Shown here: one piece after another, positions 50,749 through 60,349 of the stretch
Layout: each line of letters starts with the position of its first letter
Numbering within the stretch: the stretch's first letter is position 1
Assembly (NCBI GenBank): GCA_014654455.1
Contig: JACWCY010000006.1
Location: 32,827-96,826 of the forward strand
Source: Pelagibacterales bacterium SAG-MED01
Lineage (GTDB): Bacteria > Pseudomonadota > Alphaproteobacteria > Pelagibacterales > Pelagibacteraceae
DNA: 64,000 nucleotides
Direction of reading: 5' to 3'
The notes under the pieces: generated by a model
Databases searched by the model: none
The model's input: the letters and a program-made list of their open reading frames with translations, nothing else
What the model was told of the DNA's origin: nothing
Translations under genes and position numbers: made by a program

Positions 50749-51656
50749 TGTTTAAAGTTTTTGGTTTTTATAAATTTATAAAGATTAAATCTTTAAAAAA
50801 AAACAAAGATTTTTTACAAAAATTTTTCAAATTAAACAACATTAGAGGAACTATAATTATTGCTAAAGAAGGATTAAATGGCACTATTTCTGGTCGTGTA
50901 AAAGATATTGATAAAACTAACAAAAAATTAAAATCTTTATTTACATTTAAACAATTCGATAACAGCAATGAATCCAAATCTAAATTTCAACCATTTCATA
51001 AACCTAAAGTTAAAATCAAAAAAGAAATTGTTCCAATGAATTTTACTATCAATTCTAAAGACAGAAATATACAAAATCATTTAGAACCAAAAGACTGGAA
51101 CAAACTTATTAAAAATAAAGATACACATATAATTGATACTAGAAAACCTTTTGAATACAAAGTTGGAACTTTTAAGAAATCAGTAAATCCAAATGTGAAT
51201 AATTTTAGAGATTTCCCTAAATATCTAAATAAACTTAAGAAAAACAAACCAGTAGCAATGTTTTGTACAGGTGGAATACGTTGTGAAAAAACTTCTGTGT
51301 ACTTAAAAAAAAAAGGATTTAAAAATATCTATCAACTAAATGGGGGTATCTTGAATTATCTCAAGAAAATAAAGAAAACCGAAAGTTTATGGAAAGGAGA
51401 ATGTTTTGTTTTTGATAATAGAATTAGCCTCAAGCATGGATTAAAATTAGGCTCTCATTCCATGTGTAGTGGCTGCAGAATGCCAATTGCACCAAAAGAC
51501 AAAAGTTCTAAAAAGTTTGAAGAAGGTGTTTCTTGTCCAAATTGCCATGATAATTTAACCGAAACTCAAAAATCACGTTTTAGAATGAGACAAAGTCAGA
51601 TATACAAAGCTAAACAATCTGGAAAAAAACATATTTTTCAAAAAGAATTTAAATAA
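50748..51656 (+). CDS. trhO: tRNA uridine(34) hydroxylase TrhO (rhodanese-like, YceA family)
   Basis: A 302-residue YceA-type protein. TrhO hydroxylates wobble uridine to ho5U in an oxygen-dependent reaction. The N-terminal domain holds IIAKEGLNGTISGR; the rhodanese domain (about 110-205) has DTRKPFEYKVGTF and the active-site cysteine in AMFCTGGIRCEKTSVYL. The C terminus has two CxxC pairs (CSGC and CPNC), a likely zinc site. It overlaps the methyltransferase gene by one base. Confidence 0.92.
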   Translation: MFKVFGFYKFIKIKSLKKNKDFLQKFFKLNNIRGTIIIAKEGLNGTISGRVKDIDKTNKKLKSLFTFKQFDNSNESKSKFQPFHKPKVKIKKEIVPMNFTINSKDRNIQNHLEPKDWNKLIKNKDTHIIDTRKPFEYKVGTFKKSVNPNVNNFRDFPKYLNKLKKNKPVAMFCTGGIRCEKTSVYLKKKGFKNIYQLNGGILNYLKKIKKTESLWKGECFVFDNRISLKHGLKLGSHSMCSGCRMPIAPKDKSSKKFEEGVSCPNCHDNLTETQKSRFRMRQSQIYKAKQSGKKHIFQKEFK

Positions 51657-51664
51657 GGATAACT

Positions 51665-53035
51665 TTGTCTAAAGTAATAAAATTAACTAAAGATCCAATT
51701 TGGTCTCTTTTAAGAAAGGTTACTATACCTGCTAGTGTTGGATCTCTATTTCAAACTTTTTATAACTTAGTTGATACTTGGTTTGCTGGTAGAATTTCAG
51801 CAGAAGCAATTGGTGCTATTGCTAAATCATTTCCAATATACTTTACTATTATAGCTGTTGGAGTTGGCTTAGGTGCTGCTACTAATGCTTTAATTGGTAA
51901 TTCCATAGGTGAAAAAAAAGAAAGAGTTGCATCAATGTATGCTGCACAATCTTTAATTTTTGCATTAGCTGTATCAGTATTAGTTACTTTATTTGGTTTA
52001 AACGTATCAAACTATCTTTTAGGAGTGATGGGGTCAGATGCTAATGGAATTGCATTAACAAGAGAATATTTGGATATTATTTTTTATGGAACTTTTATTG
52101 TATTGATACAAATCTCATTAAATGGAACTTTAAATGCACAAGGTGACACTAAAAGTTATAGAAATGTTTTGATATTTAGTTTTTTTCTAAATATTTTTTT
52201 GAATCCTCTATTTATATGGGGTTATGGATTTGTTCCAGCATTTGGCATAGCTGGACTTGCAATAGCAACAGTAATTTCACAAACAATTGGAACAATATAT
52301 TTAGCTTACAAAGTTAATAGCTGTAAAATTAGAGAGTATCTAAAATTAAAATGTTTTTTTCCTAAATTTGAGTATTTAAAACCTCTAACAACACAGGCCG
52401 TGCCTGTAATGTTTAGTATGTTATTTATTGGAGTTGGTATATTTAACATTTTATATTTCATTGGACAGTTTGGTGAGTTAGCGACTGCTGGTTATGGAGC
52501 AGCATTAAGGGTAGAGCAAGTATTTCTACTTCCAGTAATTGGATTAAATACAGCTGTTTTATCTATTGGTGGACAAAATTTTGGAGCAAAAGCTTATGAC
52601 AGGATTAGAGAACTTTATACTAAGGCTTTATTGTTTGGATCTTCATTTATGGCTGTCTCAGGAATAATAATATTTTTTGGAGCTGAGTTTTTTGTTTCTT
52701 TATTTACTGATAATCAAGAAGCTGTTATTAGTGGAACAACTTATTTAAAAGTTGCAGCTTTAATTGGACCAATTTACCCAGTATTCTTTATTACAACAGC
52801 TGTATTTCAAGCTGTAAAAAAACCTCTTTATAGTCTTTACTTAAGTATATTAAGATTAACTGCATTCCCCTTTTTGAGTTTATGGTATGTAATTAATATT
52901 AGAGGAGGAAACTACGAAGATATTTTTTATACTATTATGGCGACTAATTGGGCAATGGGAATTGCAGTATTAATATTTATTGGTTATTTTCTTAATAATG
53001 TATTTAAACAAAATAAAACTCTTTTTAGTTATTAG
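51665..53035 (+). CDS. MATE family efflux transporter
   Basis: An inner-membrane multidrug/toxin extrusion transporter of 456 residues with about 12 predicted spans in two halves. The N-terminal half has LVDTWFAGRISAEAIGAIAKSFP and GVGLGAATNALIGNSIGEKK; the second half has GAALRVEQVFLLPVIGLNTAVLSIGGQNFGAK. The start is TTG at 51665, preceded by AAGGA at a good distance. Substrate unknown. It follows trhO by 8 bp and overlaps the nuclease gene by 38 bp. Confidence 0.9.
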   Translation: MSKVIKLTKDPIWSLLRKVTIPASVGSLFQTFYNLVDTWFAGRISAEAIGAIAKSFPIYFTIIAVGVGLGAATNALIGNSIGEKKERVASMYAAQSLIFALAVSVLVTLFGLNVSNYLLGVMGSDANGIALTREYLDIIFYGTFIVLIQISLNGTLNAQGDTKSYRNVLIFSFFLNIFLNPLFIWGYGFVPAFGIAGLAIATVISQTIGTIYLAYKVNSCKIREYLKLKCFFPKFEYLKPLTTQAVPVMFSMLFIGVGIFNILYFIGQFGELATAGYGAALRVEQVFLLPVIGLNTAVLSIGGQNFGAKAYDRIRELYTKALLFGSSFMAVSGIIIFFGAEFFVSLFTDNQEAVISGTTYLKVAALIGPIYPVFFITTAVFQAVKKPLYSLYLSILRLTAFPFLSLWYVINIRGGNYEDIFYTIMATNWAMGIAVLIFIGYFLNNVFKQNKTLFSY

Positions 53036-53525
53036 TATTTGTCTAATATTTTTTTTCATAACATACAACGATGTAAAATCAAAAGAACTTAAGATAATTT
53101 CTGGTATAGCTAAAGTTATCGATGGAGACACGATAAGAATAGAAAAAAATAAGATTAGACTTTTTGGTATAGATGCACCTGAAAAAAAACAAAAATGTCA
53201 AAAACCTTGGTTATCAATTTTTTTTATAAATTTTAATAAAAATTATCAGTGTGGAGTTATTTCCACTAATAAATTGAAGAGCAAAATAAATGATAAATTT
53301 ATAATATGCAAATCTAATAACAAAGATAGATATAATCGATTTATTGCAGAATGCTATAAAGACAAAACCAATATTAATAGATGGATGGTATTAAATGGAT
53401 ATGCTGTTGCTTATAGAAAATATTCAAAGAAATTTGTATCTCAAGAAGATTTAGCTAAAAAGGATAAACTAGGTATGTGGGCAGGTACTTTTGAAATGCC
53501 TTGGGATTGGAGAAAAAATAATTAA
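52998..53525 (+). CDS. Thermonuclease (SNase-like) family protein, membrane-anchored
   Basis: A 175-residue protein from the ATG at 52998; a TTG at 52980 would add six residues. Residues 1-25 form a hydrophobic N-terminal anchor or signal (LFLVISICLIFFFITY). The rest is an OB-fold SNase domain: GIAKVIDGDTIRIEKNKIRLFGIDAPEKKQKC, then DRYNRFIAECY and NINRWMVLNGYAVAYRKYS. The conserved catalytic Arg and Asp neighbourhood (RLFGIDAPE) is retained. It may degrade extracytoplasmic nucleic acid, but activity is not certain. Its 3' end overlaps the convergent permease gene by 4 bp. Confidence 0.85.
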   Translation: MYLNKIKLFLVISICLIFFFITYNDVKSKELKIISGIAKVIDGDTIRIEKNKIRLFGIDAPEKKQKCQKPWLSIFFINFNKNYQCGVISTNKLKSKINDKFIICKSNNKDRYNRFIAECYKDKTNINRWMVLNGYAVAYRKYSKKFVSQEDLAKKDKLGMWAGTFEMPWDWRKNN

Positions 53526-54253
53526 TCTTTTTTAAGTTTACTTTCCAATTTTCTCACAAAGTAAGAAACTATTAGTATCAAAACTAAATATTCTAATATT
53601 AAAAATGTATAGATTTCTAAAGGTCTATAAGTTGTCACGACTAATTCATTTGCTTTTCTTGTTAGGTCTCCAATACCAATAATTGAAACTAACGAAGACA
53701 TTTTCAAAACATAAACAAACTGATTACCAATAGCTGGTAAAATATTTTTAATTGCTTGAGGAAGAATAACTAGTCTTAACTTTCTAAAAAAATTTAGACC
53801 AAGTGAACTACCTGCTTCCCATTGAGCTTTTTTGATTGAGTTTATCCCAGCTCTAAAAATTTCAGCTTGAAATGCACTTTCACTTATAGATAAGGCAATG
53901 ATTCCTGAAACAAAAGGACTAAAGCTTACTCCAGTCATTATTGGTAAACCATAATAAATCCATAGGATCAAAACTAGTAGAGGAATAGCTCTTACTATTT
54001 CAACATATCCAATATTCAAATAAGTTAATAATTTATTTTTTGCTAAAGACGGGACTGCAACAATAAAACCCATAATCATTGAAATAACAATTGATACTAC
54101 TGAAATATAGATAGTTGTAGTTATCCCACTTAATAAAAATTTAAGATTAGTTAAACCTTCAATATTGTTTGGAGATAAAATTAACCAATTAAGTTCACTT
54201 TTACCGCATGAGGTTAAAGGAATTATCAGAAGTAAAAAAAATAAATTTCTCAC
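53522..54253 (-). CDS. Amino acid ABC transporter permease (HisM type)
   Basis: A 243-residue inner-membrane permease of the polar amino acid family. After an N-terminal hydrophobic stretch come about five spans and the EAA loop EAGSSLGLNFFRKLRLVILPQAIKNILPAIGNQFV, which docks the ATPase. Residues 1-16 read as a lipoprotein-like signal ending LTSC, unusual in a permease. It lies 40 bp after the binding protein gene. No ATP-binding subunit is present nearby, so it must borrow one from elsewhere. Confidence 0.88.
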   Translation of the reverse strand: MRNLFFLLLIIPLTSCGKSELNWLILSPNNIEGLTNLKFLLSGITTTIYISVVSIVISMIMGFIVAVPSLAKNKLLTYLNIGYVEIVRAIPLLVLILWIYYGLPIMTGVSFSPFVSGIIALSISESAFQAEIFRAGINSIKKAQWEAGSSLGLNFFRKLRLVILPQAIKNILPAIGNQFVYVLKMSSLVSIIGIGDLTRKANELVVTTYRPLEIYTFLILEYLVLILIVSYFVRKLESKLKKD

Positions 54254-54293
54254 TCTCTGATTTATAAAGAATTAAATACTAATTACTAATTGA

Positions 54294-55061
54294 TTATAAG
54301 CTTTTTAAATTATATTTCGCTAATAGCTTAGTAAAAAAACCTGACGATTTTTTCTTTTTAATCCAGTCATTAACGTAATTGTTCCATTTGTCATCACCTT
54401 TAGGAACCATCATTGCTAAGAAAGCTGGATTTTTTTCTCCATCTGGAACTATAGCTAACTGTGGATACTTGATTACTAATTTATTTGCCTCTGTCGAACT
54501 TGTAATATTCCCATCAGCTCTTCCAGCTAAAACTTCTTGAAAGTCTCTTGCTGGTGCTTCAACAGAATTTAATTTAGATTTAGGAAAAAATTCTTTTGCT
54601 TTTTCTTCTTGAGACGTACCAAGTGTTGTGGCAATTGTTACATTTGAATTATTTAATGAGTCCCACGTTGAAAATTTTTTCAAATTCTTTTCAAGAACTA
54701 ATGGTACAGTTCCATATTTATAATAAGTGTCTGTAAATCCTGCTACTTCTGCTCTTTTTGGTGTTTTAGTAACACTTGTAGAAATATCATATCTTTCAGA
54801 TGTAATACCAGAAACTATAGTTTTCCATTCAGCAGGCACAAATTCAACTTTAACACCCATGTCTTTAGCTAGTTCGTTCATTACATCAATGTCAAATCCT
54901 TTATATTTGTTAGTCGCTGGGTCTTTCATCGTCATTGGATCCCAATCTCCAGTAGTTCCTACTTTTAAAACTCCTGCGGATAGGATTTTGTCTAGATTTG
55001 ACTCTGCGTTTAAAGAAAAGGGTAAAAAAGCAAAAATTGCTATTAAGAATAATTTTTTCAT
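54294..55061 (-). CDS. Periplasmic solute-binding protein, family 3 (SBP_bac_3)
   Basis: A 255-residue binding protein: signal peptide 1-19 ([15 protein letters not shown]), then [57 protein letters not shown] and a C-terminal ..[25 protein letters not shown]. The whole pattern strongly recalls the cyclohexadienyl dehydratase (PheC)-like branch of this family, which evolved from amino acid-binding proteins. A transporter role is favoured by the adjoining permease. Ligand unknown; position after soxBDAG hints at a sarcosine, glycine or methylated-amine link. Confidence 0.88.
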   Translation of the reverse strand: MKKLFLIAIFAFLPFSLNAESNLDKILSAGVLKVGTTGDWDPMTMKDPATNKYKGFDIDVMNELAKDMGVKVEFVPAEWKTIVSGITSERYDISTSVTKTPKRAEVAGFTDTYYKYGTVPLVLEKNLKKFSTWDSLNNSNVTIATTLGTSQEEKAKEFFPKSKLNSVEAPARDFQEVLAGRADGNITSSTEANKLVIKYPQLAIVPDGEKNPAFLAMMVPKGDDKWNNYVNDWIKKKKSSGFFTKLLAKYNLKSL

Positions 55062-55095
55062 ATTTCTTAATAACTTATTTGAAATTTAAATGAGA

Positions 55096-55659
55096 CTATA
55101 ATCTTGACGCACTATCGTTCATCCATGAGAACAAATGTTGAGAAAAAGAACGTCTGACAAATAAATTTACATCATTTTTATCTTGATTATGAACAATTAT
55201 ATCAATCTTTGTTAGAATTGTTTGTGTTACAGCTCCTTTTTTTGTTTGAAAATCGTTAAAATTAAAAGGTGATCCAGTTTGAAATAATGGATAAACTTTA
55301 TTACCTTTGAGATTAATCATAACGAATTGATCAGTGACGTCAGTTACTGCACCAAGATTTAACTTTGAAATATTTTTATTTAATAGTTGTTCAGTTTCAT
55401 AGTTATTTGTATTTTCGTCTACAGGTTGATTAGAAAAAATCATCCACTCATCAGGACTTAGCCAAAGAGCAGTTAATCTATCACTTTGAGTAGAGGTATT
55501 TGCTTCAGTTGGCAATAAAATATTTAAAGATTTCCCTACGGCAGAAATAAATTCTCTTTTTTTTCCTCTTATTACCAATTTCATTATTGGTTTAATCTCC
55601 TTCATTTGAAGATCTTGTATTAATGTATCTTTAGGAAGTGCTTGATTGTAATTAAGCAT
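55096..55659 (-). CDS. soxG: Sarcosine oxidase subunit gamma
   Basis: The gamma subunit (187 residues) of heterotetrameric sarcosine oxidase, structurally similar to part of GcvT. Seen are LTALWLSPDEWMIF, LGAVTDVTDQFVMINLKGNKV and the C-terminal NLFVRRSFSQHLFSWM. It overlaps soxA by 8 bp and closes the soxBDAG order. Confidence 0.92.
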   Translation of the reverse strand: MLNYNQALPKDTLIQDLQMKEIKPIMKLVIRGKKREFISAVGKSLNILLPTEANTSTQSDRLTALWLSPDEWMIFSNQPVDENTNNYETEQLLNKNISKLNLGAVTDVTDQFVMINLKGNKVYPLFQTGSPFNFNDFQTKKGAVTQTILTKIDIIVHNQDKNDVNLFVRRSFSQHLFSWMNDSASRL

Positions 55660-58657
55660 TTAATCTTTTATTCTCCTTATCTAAAAAAACTGGATCAGTT
55701 ACTGTCACGTTGATATTCTTTTTTTCCATCGGGATTATTAATTTTTGTCCCATCATATTTTTTCCACCCCTAACAACTCCAAGAGCTATAGATTTTTTAA
55801 GGTTAGGACTGTAATAACTTGACGTAATATGCCCTAACATTTCGATTGGAGATTTATTTACATCAGCTATTATTTGTGCTCCTTCTTCTAATACTTCATT
55901 AGGATCTTCTGTTAGTATTCCAACAAGCTGTTTTCTATCATCTCTAATTGTGTCAGATCTATATAAAGATCTTTTTCCAATAAAATCATATTTCTTTTTA
56001 CTCACAATCCAATCCATCTGTAAATCGATAGGGGTCATTGTAGCATCAGTATCTTGACCAACAATTATGAAGCCTTTTTCTGCTCTTAGCAAATGCATTG
56101 TTTCTGTTCCATATGGTGTAATATTATGATGTTTGCCTGCTTCCATACATTTTTCCCAAACTGATTTACCATAATTAGCCTGGATATTAATTTCATAACT
56201 ATGCTCCCCTGTGAAACTAATTCTCATAACTCTACAATTAATTTTACCAATTTTTGTATTCTTAAATGACATATGAGGAAAACTTTCGTCTGAAAAATTT
56301 AAATCTGGAATAACTTTGCTTACAATTTTTTTACTATTTGGTCCACAAACACTTACTGTTGCAAAATGATCTGTTACAGATGTTAAATAAACATCTAATT
56401 CAGGCCACTCTGTTTGTAGATAATCTTCTAATTTACCCATTACATTGGCTGCACCACCTGTTGTTGTTGTCATTATATAATGATTCTCATCTAATCGAGT
56501 AGTAACACCATCATCATAAACCATACCATCTTCATTAAGCATTAAACCATATCGGCATTTACCAATAGCCAGTTTTGACCAAGCATTAGTATAAACACGA
56601 TTTAAAAATTCAGAAGCATCTGTTCCTTGAATATCAATTTTGCCAAGAGTAGATGCATCTAAAATTCCAGCACTTTCTCTTGCTGCTTTACTCTCTCTTT
56701 GAACTGCTTGGTGCATATTCTCATTTTCCTTTGGATAATACCAAGCTCGTTTCCATTGACCTACATTTTCAAACTCAGCATTATTTTCTACATGAAAATC
56801 GTGAATTGGAGTTTTTCTAAATATGTCAAAATATTCTCCAACATTTCTCCCAACTATCGTTCCAAATGTTAATGGAGTGTAGGGTGGTCTAAAAGTTGTA
56901 GTACCAAGTTCACCCATTTTAGCACCAGCGGTTTCAGAAATTATTCCAAGTGCATGCATATTACCTAGCTTACCTTGATCTGTTCCCATCCCAGTAGTTG
57001 TGTATCTTTTAACATGTTCAATTGATCTAAAACCTTCTCTTAAAGCTAATTTGATATCTTTTGCAGTTGCATCATTTTGATAATCTACAAAAGATTTTGT
57101 TTTACCAATAACTTTATCTGATGGTAGTAACCAAATATTTCTTTTTGATTTATTCGTTGATGAAATTATTTCCAATCTGTCATATTCAGTATTTTTAATT
57201 TTAAAGAATTGTTTTAAGGAATTTGGTGTATTAATTAAAATCTCGTCTAAAGTTAAATCACCATTACACGCACCTATACTTAATTGATCTGATGGATAAA
57301 TATTTGGAATAAATGTTTGGTCCTCATTTCTAAATTTTAGTTTTCCACCAGATTGTGTGAACAAATGAACTGCTGGTGTCCATCCTCCCGAAACACCCAA
57401 ACAATCACAAGCTAAATAAATTTTTGATCCCAAAACATTTTGTCCATCATTAGAAATCTGCATTATTGAAATTTTATTAATTCTCTTATAACCAAATGTA
57501 TTTGTTACGGTGTATCCTTTAAAAATTTTAACATTGTTTTTTTCAACTTCATAAAGCAATTTAGAGTCTACTTCTTCTCTGTTATCAACTATTGCTTCAA
57601 CGTTTATACCTTTTTGAATTAAACTAATTGTTGTTTCATAAGCGCTATCATTATTTGTTAAAAAGATATTTTTTTTGCCACAGGCTACTCCAAAAAAATC
57701 AGCATATTTCTTTATTGCTGATGATAATAAAATTCCAGGTCTATCATTATTGTCAAATATCATAGGCCTTTCTATAGAGCCTGTTGCTGATATAACTTTT
57801 TTAGCTCTTATTTTAAGTAATTTATGTCTTGTTTTACCTTTTCTTTGCTCAATAGGTAAATGATCAGTAAGATTTTCACGAGCTAATAAAAAATTATATC
57901 CATGATAAGCAGCAACACTTGTTCTGGTTTTTATTTCTAAATTTTTTAATTTTTTAATTTCATTTATTTCTTTTTCTAACCATGAACCTGAATTTTGATT
58001 ATTAATTTTAAAGTAATTAGATTCTTGATAAATAGTTGATCCTCCAAGATTTGGTTTTTCATCAACTAGAAGAGTTTTAAATCCATTTTTGGCTGCTATT
58101 TTTGCTGCCATAATACCTGAGATACCAGATCCAATTACTAAAACATCACAATGAATATATCTATGTTCATATACATCTGGATCTGGTTTTGTGGGTGATT
58201 TACCCAATCCAGCCGATCTTCTTATGAAATATTCATAATTTTTCCAAAAACTAGCTGGCCACATAAAAGTTTTGTAATAAAAACCAGCAGGTAGAAGAGG
58301 AGATAAAAGATTATTTATTCCACCAATATCAAAATTTACACTTGGCCAACAATTTTGGCTTGTTGCTTCTAAGCCTTCATAAATTTCAACTTCAGTAGCT
58401 CTAACATTTGGCTCTGTTCTAGATGAATTATCGTGAAGTTGAACAATAGCATTTGGTTCTTCTGAACCTGCTGTCATAATACCTCTTGGTCTATGGTACT
58501 TGAAACTTCTACCTACTAAGTGAACATCATTTGCTAAAAGTGCTGATGCAAGAGTATCACCTTTGAAACCATAATAAGTTGACCCATTAAATTTAAATGA
58601 AATTCTGTAAGTCTCATCAATTGCTTTTCCTGTGTTAACTCTTAAATTTTTGGTCAT
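55652..58657 (-). CDS. soxA: Sarcosine oxidase subunit alpha
   Basis: The large subunit (1001 residues). The N-terminal domain resembles a ferredoxin-like fold (GFKGDTLASALLANDVHLVGRSFKYHRPRGI). The dinucleotide-binding domain has VLVIGSGISGIMAAKIAAKNG at residues 172-192 and binds NAD. The C-terminal ~370 residues form a GcvT-like folate-binding domain (RESAGILDASTLGKIDIQG) that makes 5,10-methylene-tetrahydrofolate. Starts 3 bp after soxD. Confidence 0.96.
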   Translation of the reverse strand: MTKNLRVNTGKAIDETYRISFKFNGSTYYGFKGDTLASALLANDVHLVGRSFKYHRPRGIMTAGSEEPNAIVQLHDNSSRTEPNVRATEVEIYEGLEATSQNCWPSVNFDIGGINNLLSPLLPAGFYYKTFMWPASFWKNYEYFIRRSAGLGKSPTKPDPDVYEHRYIHCDVLVIGSGISGIMAAKIAAKNGFKTLLVDEKPNLGGSTIYQESNYFKINNQNSGSWLEKEINEIKKLKNLEIKTRTSVAAYHGYNFLLARENLTDHLPIEQRKGKTRHKLLKIRAKKVISATGSIERPMIFDNNDRPGILLSSAIKKYADFFGVACGKKNIFLTNNDSAYETTISLIQKGINVEAIVDNREEVDSKLLYEVEKNNVKIFKGYTVTNTFGYKRINKISIMQISNDGQNVLGSKIYLACDCLGVSGGWTPAVHLFTQSGGKLKFRNEDQTFIPNIYPSDQLSIGACNGDLTLDEILINTPNSLKQFFKIKNTEYDRLEIISSTNKSKRNIWLLPSDKVIGKTKSFVDYQNDATAKDIKLALREGFRSIEHVKRYTTTGMGTDQGKLGNMHALGIISETAGAKMGELGTTTFRPPYTPLTFGTIVGRNVGEYFDIFRKTPIHDFHVENNAEFENVGQWKRAWYYPKENENMHQAVQRESKAARESAGILDASTLGKIDIQGTDASEFLNRVYTNAWSKLAIGKCRYGLMLNEDGMVYDDGVTTRLDENHYIMTTTTGGAANVMGKLEDYLQTEWPELDVYLTSVTDHFATVSVCGPNSKKIVSKVIPDLNFSDESFPHMSFKNTKIGKINCRVMRISFTGEHSYEINIQANYGKSVWEKCMEAGKHHNITPYGTETMHLLRAEKGFIIVGQDTDATMTPIDLQMDWIVSKKKYDFIGKRSLYRSDTIRDDRKQLVGILTEDPNEVLEEGAQIIADVNKSPIEMLGHITSSYYSPNLKKSIALGVVRGGKNMMGQKLIIPMEKKNINVTVTDPVFLDKENKRLNA

Positions 58658-58660
58658 TAT

Positions 58661-58936
58661 TTATATCGATGGAGGTTTTTCACCCATTTTATATACTACT
58701 TTAATTTCGTCATTTGATGTATCTCTGGCAATATTAAACCATTTTCTACAGCCATGTGTATGGTTCCATCTTTCAAATTGAATACCTTTAATATTTTTTC
58801 TCATGAATAAATATTCTGCCCACTCATCATCACTTAATTCTGTAGGTTGTTTAGGCCTTAATATATGAGCCTCACCTCCAGCTTTGAATTCACTTTGTTC
58901 ACGTTCACCACAGAAAGGACAGTTAATTACAAACAT
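58661..58936 (-). CDS. soxD: Sarcosine oxidase subunit delta
   Basis: The small zinc-binding subunit (91 residues). Zinc ligands are CPFCGER at the start (Cys6, Cys9) and the HTHGCRKWFN motif later. Family features DDEWAEYLFMRKNIKG and QFERWNHTHGC are unmistakable. It overlaps the soxB stop by one base. Confidence 0.95.
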   Translation of the reverse strand: MFVINCPFCGEREQSEFKAGGEAHILRPKQPTELSDDEWAEYLFMRKNIKGIQFERWNHTHGCRKWFNIARDTSNDEIKVVYKMGEKPPSI

Positions 58937-60189
58937 CAGTGAGCCACCGCTGCAGCTCCATGTTCATCAACAAGGTCACCACTTATAAATCTATTTAAAT
59001 TAAAGGCAGCATTAAGTTTATGAGGTTCGTCATTCGCTATTGTGTGTGCAAATAAATCTCCAGAACCAGGAGTTGCTTTAAAACCACCAGTTCCCCAACC
59101 ACAATTAAAATATAAACCTTTAATAGATGTTTTGCTTATTATTGGACTTGCATCAGGACAAATGTCTACAATCCCTCCCCATTGTCGAAGCATTCTCATT
59201 CGACTAAATATTGGATATAATTCAAGTATTGCATTTAAAGTACCTTCAACAATATCATGACTTCCTTTTTGTGAATAAGAAATATAATCATCCGTACCAG
59301 CACCAATAACTAACTCTCCTTTATCTGACTGACTCACATAAGCATGAACTGCATTTGACATAACTACAGTATCAATAATAGGTTTAACAGGTTCAGATAC
59401 CAACGCTTGCAAAGGTTTACTTTCTAATGGTAATTTTAATCCAGCCATATTAGCTATAACACTAGAATGTCCTGCCGCAACTACACCTATTTTAGTTGTT
59501 TTGATAAATCCTTTAGTTGTTTCAATTCCTTCAACAGTATCACCATTTCTTTTTATTGCTTTGACTTCACAATTTTGAATAATATCAACTCCCATTGCAT
59601 CAGCACCTCTAGCATACCCCCATGCAACGGCATCATGTCTAGCTGTTCCAGCTCTTCTTTGTAAAGTACCGCCCAAAACAGGATAACGAATATCAGGAGA
59701 AGTATTTATTATTGGACAAAATTTTTTAACTTGTTCTGTATCAAGATAAACAGCGTCAACCCCATTTAATCTATTAGCATGAGTTCTTCTTTTTAAATCT
59801 CTTACATCTTGTAGATTATGAGCAAGGTTCATTACACCTCGTTGACTGAACATAACATTGTAGTTTAATTCTTGTGATAAATTCTCCCAAATTTTTAATG
59901 CATGATTATAAAGACCTGCACTAGCATCCCATAAATAGTTCGATCTAATTATCGTAGTGTTTCTTCCTGTATTACCTCCACCGATCCAGCCTTTTTCTAC
60001 CACAGCAATATTTTTCATATTATGTTTTTTTGCAAGATAATAGGCAGTAGCTAAACCATGTCCTCCTCCGCCAACGATTACAGCATCATATTCTTTTTTT
60101 GGAACAGGGTCTTTCCAAGCTTTTTTCCAGTTTTCATGGTAAGAAAAAGCATTCTTAATTAGAGAAAATATAGAGTACTTATTTTTCAT
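58936..60189 (-). CDS. soxB: Sarcosine oxidase subunit beta
   Basis: The catalytic flavoprotein (417 residues) that oxidises sarcosine to glycine. FAD is bound by [21 protein letters not shown]; the covalent FMN histidine is His185 in [16 protein letters not shown], matching the known attachment context. The C-terminal [18 protein letters not shown] is also conserved. It opens the minus-strand soxBDAG operon and is 64 bp from the divergent tRNA-Ser. Confidence 0.96.
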   Translation of the reverse strand: MKNKYSIFSLIKNAFSYHENWKKAWKDPVPKKEYDAVIVGGGGHGLATAYYLAKKHNMKNIAVVEKGWIGGGNTGRNTTIIRSNYLWDASAGLYNHALKIWENLSQELNYNVMFSQRGVMNLAHNLQDVRDLKRRTHANRLNGVDAVYLDTEQVKKFCPIINTSPDIRYPVLGGTLQRRAGTARHDAVAWGYARGADAMGVDIIQNCEVKAIKRNGDTVEGIETTKGFIKTTKIGVVAAGHSSVIANMAGLKLPLESKPLQALVSEPVKPIIDTVVMSNAVHAYVSQSDKGELVIGAGTDDYISYSQKGSHDIVEGTLNAILELYPIFSRMRMLRQWGGIVDICPDASPIISKTSIKGLYFNCGWGTGGFKATPGSGDLFAHTIANDEPHKLNAAFNLNRFISGDLVDEHGAAAVAH

Positions 60190-60253
60190 AATTAATGAAT
60201 AATTACTTTATTAATATTGATTATTCAATACAATCGAGGGCGACATATTTCTT

Positions 60254-60345
60254 GGAAGAGTGGGTGAGAGGCTGAAACCAGTCGTTTGCTAAATGACCGT
60301 GCGAGGAAACTTGTACCGAGGGTTCGAATCCCTCCTCTTCCGCCA
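60254..60345 (+). tRNA. tRNA-Ser (anticodon GCT)
   Basis: A 92-nt class II tRNA: acceptor GGAAGAG pairs with CTCTTCC, the anticodon stem-loop GTCGTTTGCTAAATGAC carries GCT, the variable arm is long (GTGCGAGGAAACTTGTAC), and the T arm is GGGTTCGAATCCC. CCA is encoded (60343-60345). A TACAAT at 60229-60234 could be its -10 box. It lies between divergent soxB and the 3' end of the transglycosylase gene, only 4 bp from that stop. Confidence 0.95.
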
Positions 60346-60349
60346 TTAT

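Noticed and set aside
60190..60253. Glycine riboswitch upstream of soxB
   Set aside because: The 64-bp gap to the divergent tRNA-Ser is too short and shows no glycine aptamer structure.
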